Assembly (NCBI GenBank): GCA_045402695.1
Contig: JAWPNA010000174.1
Span: forward strand, 1 to 13,059
Length of the DNA: 13,059 nt
Direction: 5' to 3'
Origin: JAWPNA01 sp045402695
GTDB taxonomy: Bacteria > Acidobacteriota > Polarisedimenticolia > JACPZX01 > DASXTC01
Below, piece after piece: positions 7,218-13,059 of the stretch. The notes beneath the pieces are model-generated. The model searched no databases. It was not told where the DNA came from and was given only the letters and a program-made list of their open reading frames with translations. Within the stretch, counting starts at the first letter, position 1. The number at the start of each line of letters is the position of its first letter. The translations under genes were made by a program, and so were the position numbers.

Positions 7218-10200
7218 TCAGCTCCCGGCCGCCTCCAGCTTCTGGATCGTCTCGACGACCCGGGGCTGGGCGGAATCGAGGGCCAGAGATCTTTTCAGCT
7301 CACGCAGGGCCTCGTCCCGCCTGTTCAGGCGCAGGTAGAGGTCGGCCAGCAGGTTGTGGGGGTCGGGAGATGCCCGGATCTCCGCGGCGGCCCGCGTGGC
7401 CTGCCGGAGAGCGGCCTCGGTCTCCCCCTGCTGCGCCAGCACGACGGCGATCTGCAGCGCGGCTTTGCCGTAGTGCGAATCGATCTGCAGCACTTTTTCG
7501 AGCATCTCGATTCCCTCTCGCGTCTTGCCGGCGGCGATGAGATGGCGACCCAGGTTGAACCGCGCATCGGTGTAGGCCGGGTCCAGGTCCACCGCCTTGA
7601 GGTACTGCTCGAAGGCTTCATCCGGCCGGCCGAGCATCCCGAGCACGGCCCCGAGGTTGTTGTGCGCGGAGGTGTATTCTGGATCGGCCTTGATGGACAT
7701 CTCGAACCGGCTCTTCGCGTCCTCCAGCTTCTTCTCGGCCAGGTCCACCGTCCCCAGGTTGTTCAGGATCACCGCGTTGTCCGGGTCAACTTTCAGGCCT
7801 CGATCGTAAGCATCGCGGGCGGACGCCGTCTGTCCCAGATCCTGATAGGCCAGGCCCATGTTGTTGTATGAGCCGGCGAACTCCGCGTCGGCCCGGATCG
7901 CCCGGTCGAACAATTCAATTGCCTTGCGGGGGTCGCCCTCCTTGCGGTAGATGAGCCCCATGTTGTTGTATCCCTCGGCGTAGTCAGGATCCACCGCGAC
8001 CACCTTGCGGTACTCGTCGAGCGCCCGGTCGTCCTTGCCCAGCTTCTCGTACAGCAGGCCCAGGCTGTTGTGCACGTGGGTGTCGTTGGGCTGCGCGGCG
8101 ATCGCCTTGGTGAAGTGGTGCTCGGCCTTTTTCAAATCGCCCTGGTTCATGTAGATATTGCCGAGCAGGTTGTGCACCTCGGCGTGGGATGGGTCGGACC
8201 GGAGCACCTCGCCGAACGTCGCGATGGCCCCCGCAAAGTCCTTCATCAGCATCTGGGCGCGCCCCAGGTTGATGCGTCCATGGATGAACGCGGGATCCTG
8301 CGCCAGCGCGCGGCGGAACGCGTCGGCCGCCTCGCTGTAGCGCCCACGCTCCAGCAGCGTGATCCCGGTGTTGTTCATGGCGTTGGTTCCTTCCTGTGAG
8401 ACGTAGCCCAACGCCGTCAGCTTCGCGATGATCTCCGAGTCCAGGGCCGATCCCACCGGCTCGGCGCTTTCGTCACCGCCTGCTGTCTCATATGTCGCGA
8501 TGGCCTGGGTGTGCAGCGGCGGATCGAACGCCTCGGCGAGCGCCCTGCCTTCCATGTCCTGCGCCACCGGCAGGCCCATGACCGCCAGCACGGTCGGAGC
8601 GATGTCGAGCACCGAAGCGTCCTCGATCGTGACTCCCCTTCTCACACCCGGCCCCGCCATGATCAAGATGCCGAACTTGCGGTGCCAGTCGGCCGCGCCT
8701 CCCACCCCGATGCGCGGGTCGGTGGTCGGGCGGTTCGAGCCGGTGCGAAAGCCGTGGTCGGAGCAGATGATGACCACGGTGTTCTCATCGGCCAACGAGA
8801 GCAGCTCCTCGAGACGCTCGTCGCGTGACTCGTAGTACCGATCCACGACGTCCCCGTAGACGGCCACTTCGACGTCCGTGACACCGGGCATTGCGGGGCG
8901 CCGATATCGCATGAAGTTGTGCGCGACGGTGTCGGTCCCTTCGAAATAGATCGCCTTGAAATCAGGGTCATAGGCCGAGAGAAGATCATTGCCGATGGAG
9001 AAATAGGTCCTCGCCGAAGCCATGATCGTCTTGAGGCTTCGCATGTTCTCCTCCAGCCCGGGCACGCCGCGGTCTTTCGCGTCGGCGACATTCATGAACC
9101 GCTCCACCTCGGTGTCCGTGATCTCGGACGGCGAGATGATGAGCGGGTGAATGACGAGGCCCAGCGCCTCAGGGTATGTCCGCTTGCGCAGCCCCTCCCC
9201 CTCGTCCTTGAACCCGAAGAGCTGGTAGGCCACGCGGTCGGAGACGATGAACCCTTCGATCTGCTCTGCGGGCCAGGTTGCCCACCAGGCCACCACGCCG
9301 CTGGAGCGGCCGTGTTCCGAGAGGATGTTCCAGAGGGCCTTGACCCGACGCATGTTGGATGTGACCGGCATCTGCTTGCCCGTTGTCTTGCTGGTGGCCA
9401 GGAAATCAACGATGCCATGGCGCGATGGGCCCACGCCGGTCGCGATGCTCGTCCAGATGATGGGAGACAACACAGGAGTGATCGTCCTGAGGCGCGCGCG
9501 CACACCCGATGCCACCAACCTCTCGAGACGGGGCATGCGACCGTCGCGCATCAGCGGGTCGAGGATGTCCCAGTCGGCGCCGTCCAGGCCGATCATCAGG
9601 ACTCGACGCGCTGAAGAAGTTGTCCGATTGAGGGAGGCCTCGCGCACCGACGGCAAGGGATAGAACGTCAGCGCGCTGGAGGATTCCACCATGAGGCCCA
9701 TGCGGGCGATCTCCTCGGTGACCTCCCGCGGAACACCGAATGCCGCCGGGCCCTCGCGCGGCATCAGATCGCGGAACGAGCGCGCCGAGGTGAACCGTGA
9801 CAGCGGCGCCGCGAACGCCGACAGGATCTTCTGTTCGGCCCCTATGCCCAATCCCTCGGGGAAGGCACGGGACAGATCGATCGGGCGGTCCGGATTCGCC
9901 CGAAGCTGGAGCGTGCCCGCCGCAAAGGTAGCGGCCCCCTCGCGACTCTTCAGGCCGCCGGAGTGATCCCTCAGGCCGATCCGCGCGTGAACCGGGACGG
10001 GCCGCGCGGGATAGAACGCGATGTGTGACACAAGAGGCGGCGCCAGGCGCCAGCCCGGCGAGAGCACGGAAGCCTTTCCACCGATGCTCCAGCGTCTGAT
10101 GCAGAACCGGTCCTCGGTGGAGGGGACGTGATGGAAGCTGAAGGCGAGCAGCAGGAGCGCCCCGAGCACTGCGAGCGCGGCGGCAACTCGCCGGCCAAGG

Positions 10201-10229
10201 CCGGGGCCGCGTGGTGGGATGTCCCTCAT
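7218..10229 (-). CDS. Membrane-anchored SPFH-like / alkaline-phosphatase-superfamily phosphodiesterase / TPR protein
   Basis: From ATG 10229 the protein is 1003 residues. An Arg-rich start and one membrane segment (about 14-33) suggest an N-in signal anchor with the rest in the periplasm. Residues about 36-200 resemble a band 7/SPFH fold: EDRFCIRRW, the LSPGWRLAPPL turn, then strands and a helical stretch ending EITEEI-like before GLMVESS. Residues about 208-570 are a type I phosphodiesterase/nucleotide pyrophosphatase domain of the alkaline phosphatase superfamily, with metal ligands and nucleophile visible: GLDGAD (Asp216), SPIIWTSIATG (Thr260), EGTDTVAHN (Asp433, His437), CSDHGF (Asp491, His492) and DWHRKFG (His516). 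Residues about 617-998 are eleven TPRs in exact 34-residue register. A TTG start at 10277 would add 16 residues and overlap the flippase. The substrate is unknown; lipid- or glycan-linked phosphate is a guess from the neighbouring flippase. The SPFH reading is from pattern only. Confidence 0.92.
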   Translation of the reverse strand: MRDIPPRGPGLGRRVAAALAVLGALLLLAFSFHHVPSTEDRFCIRRWSIGGKASVLSPGWRLAPPLVSHIAFYPARPVPVHARIGLRDHSGGLKSREGAATFAAGTLQLRANPDRPIDLSRAFPEGLGIGAEQKILSAFAAPLSRFTSARSFRDLMPREGPAAFGVPREVTEEIARMGLMVESSSALTFYPLPSVREASLNRTTSSARRVLMIGLDGADWDILDPLMRDGRMPRLERLVASGVRARLRTITPVLSPIIWTSIATGVGPSRHGIVDFLATSKTTGKQMPVTSNMRRVKALWNILSEHGRSSGVVAWWATWPAEQIEGFIVSDRVAYQLFGFKDEGEGLRKRTYPEALGLVIHPLIISPSEITDTEVERFMNVADAKDRGVPGLEENMRSLKTIMASARTYFSIGNDLLSAYDPDFKAIYFEGTDTVAHNFMRYRRPAMPGVTDVEVAVYGDVVDRYYESRDERLEELLSLADENTVVIICSDHGFRTGSNRPTTDPRIGVGGAADWHRKFGILIMAGPGVRRGVTIEDASVLDIAPTVLAVMGLPVAQDMEGRALAEAFDPPLHTQAIATYETAGGDESAEPVGSALDSEIIAKLTALGYVSQEGTNAMNNTGITLLERGRYSEAADAFRRALAQDPAFIHGRINLGRAQMLMKDFAGAIATFGEVLRSDPSHAEVHNLLGNIYMNQGDLKKAEHHFTKAIAAQPNDTHVHNSLGLLYEKLGKDDRALDEYRKVVAVDPDYAEGYNNMGLIYRKEGDPRKAIELFDRAIRADAEFAGSYNNMGLAYQDLGQTASARDAYDRGLKVDPDNAVILNNLGTVDLAEKKLEDAKSRFEMSIKADPEYTSAHNNLGAVLGMLGRPDEAFEQYLKAVDLDPAYTDARFNLGRHLIAAGKTREGIEMLEKVLQIDSHYGKAALQIAVVLAQQGETEAALRQATRAAAEIRASPDPHNLLADLYLRLNRRDEALRELKRSLALDSAQPRVVETIQKLEAAGS

Positions 10230-10245
10230 CTTCGCGCGGAGAATA

Positions 10246-11805
10246 TCAGATCCGATGCGATCCCGCACCGGCGGCAACCCCTCGCATGAGGGCGGTCCTC
10301 AGAAAGCGCGATGCCCTCCCCTGTCCCGGCACCAGGCGAGCCAACTCCGAGCGATCCTGCGGCGTGAGCACGAGCATGAAGTACCCCGCGGCGCATGCCG
10401 CCACGGCTGGAACCGCATAAATCGGGATCAGGAGAGGCCGGCCGATGATCAGGTGCGGCCCGGTGATGAGCGCGGCCATCGCGGTCACCGGCACGAGGCA
10501 CGCCAGCCCCGCGGACAGCTCGACCGGCCGGGCGGCCGCGGGCAGGTGCCGCGCGAGGCGTCGCCGGGCGAAGACCATCGCCGCGGCAAATCCCGCCGCC
10601 CTCGCAAGGGCCAGGCCTGCGAGGTGCAGGAACGGCATCAGAGCCAGGATGGCGGCCGCCTGCGAGAACGTGGAGACCAGGTTGATGGCGAGCCGATCGG
10701 CCGGCCGGCCGAGCACGTACGCAAAGGTCCAGAGGTGGGAAAACACCGCGTAGAATGGGACGGAGAGAAACAGCAGCGCCAGGGCCCACGCCGCGGACGC
10801 GTACCTCTCTCCTCCCACCAGCAGCAGGAGGAATGGACTGGCGGAGGCCAGCAGGACCGATAGCGGGACGAACAGCAGCACGAAGTATCGCAGTGAGATG
10901 CCGAAGGTTCGTGCGAGCGCCGAGGGCTCGGTCTCGCGCATCTGGGCGGCCTTCGTGCCCAGCGGGTCCACGAGGCTGCTCACCAGCACCTGAGCGTACT
11001 GGATGAACCTCTTCGCCACGAAGTAAAGCGACAGATCGGCGGGCCCGAGAAAGAGCGCCACTAAGAGCTGATCCGCCTGCATGTAGAAATAGCGCAGGTA
11101 ACCGTCCGCGTAAAATGGCAGGGAGTAGATCATGGTCCCGATCGCGCTGTCACCGCACGCGCGGTTCTCCGCCTGAGTCGATCCGTTCTTCCGCATCAGC
11201 GGAATGATGGTGGCGATCCCCAGGGCCGCCCCCGCGAGCGACCCGATGGCGAAACCCGCGAGGTAGCCTCTCAGGCCGAAGACGAAGAAGAGGCCGAGAG
11301 AGAGGATGCGCTGGGTGAGAGCCGCGGCCACGTTGTAAGCGCCCACGCGGCCGAACCGCTGGAGAGCCGAGAGCAGGAGCTGGCTTGCCTCGTAGAGCCC
11401 GAAGCAAAACGCGGCGAGGCAGGCGGCGCGCACGTCAGCCGAAAGATCGGGGCTCCTCAGGATCAGCCGGCCAATGAGTCCGGCGCCGAGCAGGAGCGCG
11501 ACCGTCACCACGGAGGCGCCCGTCACGTAGACGCAAGCCGCCCGCCGCAGCAGCAGCGCCGTCCCCGCACGGTCGTCCTTGGCCAGCAGGCCCGGCAGCA
11601 GCTTGATGCAGGAGGTCAGCAGGCCCAGGCTGCACACCGGCGTCAGGAGCCCGCACAGCGTGCTGTAGAGGGCGAATACCGCCATCTCCTCCAACGTGAG
11701 CAGGCGAGTGCTGACGCCCAGGAACAGCAACGCGATGCCGGCGACGGCGAGGCGCGAGATCAGCAGTGAAGCGGCGCTGCGCGAAATGGGCATCACGTCG
11801 GCCAT
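10246..11805 (-). CDS. Wzx/MATE-type polysaccharide flippase family membrane protein
   Basis: This 519-residue, strongly hydrophobic protein has about 12-14 predicted membrane segments and belongs by pattern to the polysaccharide biosynthesis/MOP superfamily, which flips lipid-linked oligosaccharides across the inner membrane. Typical features are the N-terminal SRLAVAGIALLFLGVSTRLLT segment, the YADGYLRYFYMQADQLLVA region (the family-like stretch before a segment facing the central cavity), the internal YFVAKRFIQYAQVL helix, and the Arg-rich loop RRRLARHLPA between late segments. Length and segment count suit Wzx/RfbX rather than MurJ, but MurJ-like or lipid-II roles cannot be ruled out. ATG 11805 has no Shine-Dalgarno; a TAGAAT-like box sits at 11816-11821 without a matching -35 box. 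It follows the IPT gene by 43 bases and precedes the phosphatase/TPR gene by 16 bases, so the three probably form one operon. No glycosyltransferase is in view, so the glycan is unknown. Confidence 0.88.
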   Translation of the reverse strand: MADVMPISRSAASLLISRLAVAGIALLFLGVSTRLLTLEEMAVFALYSTLCGLLTPVCSLGLLTSCIKLLPGLLAKDDRAGTALLLRRAACVYVTGASVVTVALLLGAGLIGRLILRSPDLSADVRAACLAAFCFGLYEASQLLLSALQRFGRVGAYNVAAALTQRILSLGLFFVFGLRGYLAGFAIGSLAGAALGIATIIPLMRKNGSTQAENRACGDSAIGTMIYSLPFYADGYLRYFYMQADQLLVALFLGPADLSLYFVAKRFIQYAQVLVSSLVDPLGTKAAQMRETEPSALARTFGISLRYFVLLFVPLSVLLASASPFLLLLVGGERYASAAWALALLFLSVPFYAVFSHLWTFAYVLGRPADRLAINLVSTFSQAAAILALMPFLHLAGLALARAAGFAAAMVFARRRLARHLPAAARPVELSAGLACLVPVTAMAALITGPHLIIGRPLLIPIYAVPAVAACAAGYFMLVLTPQDRSELARLVPGQGRASRFLRTALMRGVAAGAGSHRI

Positions 11806-11848
11806 GGCGGAGTGATTCTAGACGAAAACGGACGGAGCGGCGGGAGGT

Positions 11849-13059
11849 CTACAGCCCGAGTTCCAGGAGGGTCTCGATGCTGCAGGCATCAAGCGCCGTG
11901 ATGCGGTAGAAGAAGGCGGTGTCCGCGGCCGGAAGGGTGGCGTCGCTGTACTGGGTGTCGGTCACGCCGTCGGCATTCTGATCATTGTTGGCGGTGGTGA
12001 GCGTGATCAGCGGCACGAGACTCGCCGGCGTGCCGTAGGAGGCGGCGCTGGTCTGCCGGTAGACGCGGTAGCTGAGGGCGCCCGCGGCCCCCTGCCAGTC
12101 GAGCAGGCTGTTCGTGGGGATCTCCAGCGTCTCGCCCACGAAGGAGGGGGGCGTGAGATCCCCGGTCACCTTTTTCACAAGCACGATCCGCTTGGAGTAG
12201 TTGAACTCGCGGTTGGCGGACGGCAGCACCGCGTCCGAGGCTCGGATCAGATAGATGTACTTGTCGTCGGCTCCCCCGGTCGGAAAGGCGGGATCGACGT
12301 AAAAGCCGTTGGGGGTGGTGCCGATGAAGTTGGTGGCACTGGGGAAATAACCGAAGTTGGTGCACGGATGTGTCAGGTCCACCGTGTCCGGATCGCACTT
12401 CTCACGATGGATCGAGTAGGTCACGGGTGGGGTCGCTGCGTCCACGGCCGCGTTCCACGTCAGCAGCGCGGTTCTGACGCAGTCCAGACTGCTCGCGGCC
12501 GACTGCAGGCCGACAGTGATCGCCCAGTCAGGCGGCAGGTTGTCCACGTAGGTGTAGGCGCCCGCCGCCGAGACCGACGTCAGATCAGGGTTGGTGACCA
12601 CGACATCCACGGCGCCCAGGCCGTGTGGGGGGGGCTGCGCCAGGATCCGTGTGGCGGAGGCGTAGATCGTCTCCGTCGCGGGCGCGCCCCCGACGGTCAC
12701 CGTGGCGCCGGGATCGAACCCACGCCCGCGAATGAGGACCCAATCGGCGCCGCCGAAATCGCCCGAGGAGGGATCGATGCGCGTGAATGCGATCGGATCG
12801 GCGGATGCCCCCACGCCGGCCGGATAGTGGAAGCCCATGTCCACCATTCCGGTGTCGAGACTCAGCGCCGGGCTGGTGGTGCGCGCCTCCATCGAAAGAT
12901 CCTGCGCCATGGCGCTGCCGCTGTCCACCGCGGGGCTGATCGTGTTGGCATCCTGCGCGAGAAAGAACTTGCCGATGCCACCGGCCACGAAGACCGGGTC
13001 GGCCGACAGGTTGCCCATGCCGGACGATCCGCCGCCGATATCGGAGAATGTGGCCAGAG
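11849..13059 (-). CDS. Secreted multidomain protein: beta-helix end, IPT/TIG domain, fibronectin-like repeats (5' part outside window)
   Basis: The frame is open at the window edge, so the N-terminus and any signal peptide are missing; the ATG at 13018 is internal. Reading in, FSDIGGGSSGMGNLSADPVF followed by SPAVDSGSA and VDMGFHYP matches the last rungs and closing DxG(A/F)xxYP motif of choice-of-anchor-Q/parallel beta-helix surface proteins. An IPT/TIG immunoglobulin-like domain follows (about 12545-12793; GGADWVLIRGRGFDPGATVTVGG-type strands, then VDVVVTNPD). Two fibronectin III-like units come next: TALLTWNAA to KYIYLIRASD, and LLDWQGAAGALSYRVYRQT to FFYRITALD. The second contains DQNADGVTD, a DxNxDGxxD calcium-loop pattern. 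Four cysteines downstream of the IPT domain suit an oxidising compartment. No C-terminal sorting signal is evident before the stop. A cell-surface or secreted adhesive/structural role is inferred; no enzyme motif is visible in this portion. Confidence 0.85.
   Translation of the reverse strand, partial: LATFSDIGGGSSGMGNLSADPVFVAGGIGKFFLAQDANTISPAVDSGSAMAQDLSMEARTTSPALSLDTGMVDMGFHYPAGVGASADPIAFTRIDPSSGDFGGADWVLIRGRGFDPGATVTVGGAPATETIYASATRILAQPPPHGLGAVDVVVTNPDLTSVSAAGAYTYVDNLPPDWAITVGLQSAASSLDCVRTALLTWNAAVDAATPPVTYSIHREKCDPDTVDLTHPCTNFGYFPSATNFIGTTPNGFYVDPAFPTGGADDKYIYLIRASDAVLPSANREFNYSKRIVLVKKVTGDLTPPSFVGETLEIPTNSLLDWQGAAGALSYRVYRQTSAASYGTPASLVPLITLTTANNDQNADGVTDTQYSDATLPAADTAFFYRITALDACSIETLLELGL

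Noticed and set aside
7143..7871. Plus-strand frame of 242 codons opposite the TPR region
   Set aside because: It is the antisense shadow of the regular TPR repeats, with no start signals or domain.
10230..10277. TTG start of the phosphatase/TPR gene at 10277
   Set aside because: TTG is a rare start, adds unconserved residues and overlaps the flippase; ATG 10229 directly precedes the Arg-rich membrane anchor.

Overview
The window is about 13 kb of high-GC chromosomal DNA from a Gram-negative (diderm) bacterium. A lipopolysaccharide-export permease and a secreted envelope gene set indicate two membranes. The gene style suggests Acidobacteriota or a nearby deep lineage: a fused LptF-LptG permease, TPR-rich phosphatase-fold proteins, a miaB-DUF151 pair, and a ParB with an N-terminus I associate with that group. 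This placement is recalled family style plus inference, with no marker-gene proof. I see no rRNA, tRNA, CRISPR array or phage module.

Left part (1-3501, all + strand): the 3' end of miaB (tRNA 2-methylthiolation), a DUF151 bifunctional-nuclease-family gene, then parA and parB for chromosome segregation. A near-consensus sigma-70-type promoter (TTGACA, 18 bp, TAGAAT) lies just before parA. parB starts at a GTG inside the end of parA behind a full AGGAGG, so the pair should be translationally coupled.

Middle part (3502-4848): about 1.3 kb with little coding. It holds one short minus-strand gene (3606-4022) encoding only the zinc-ribbon and helix-turn-helix front end of an IS1-like transposase-related protein, with a good Shine-Dalgarno but no catalytic domain. 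The rest contains two short inverted repeats and no gene I can support.

Right part (4849-13059): one + strand gene for a 785-residue LptF-LptG fusion meets, tail to tail with an 11-base gap, a minus-strand run of three closely spaced genes. In transcription order these are a secreted beta-helix-end/IPT/fibronectin-like protein (open at the window edge), a Wzx/MATE-type polysaccharide flippase, and a large membrane-anchored protein. That last protein joins an apparent SPFH (band 7)-like segment, an alkaline-phosphatase-superfamily phosphodiesterase domain and eleven TPRs. Together this half looks like an envelope/surface-glycan region: lipid-linked sugar flipping, LPS export, a surface protein and a periplasm-facing phosphatase/TPR protein. 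The functional link between them is inferred from gene order only.
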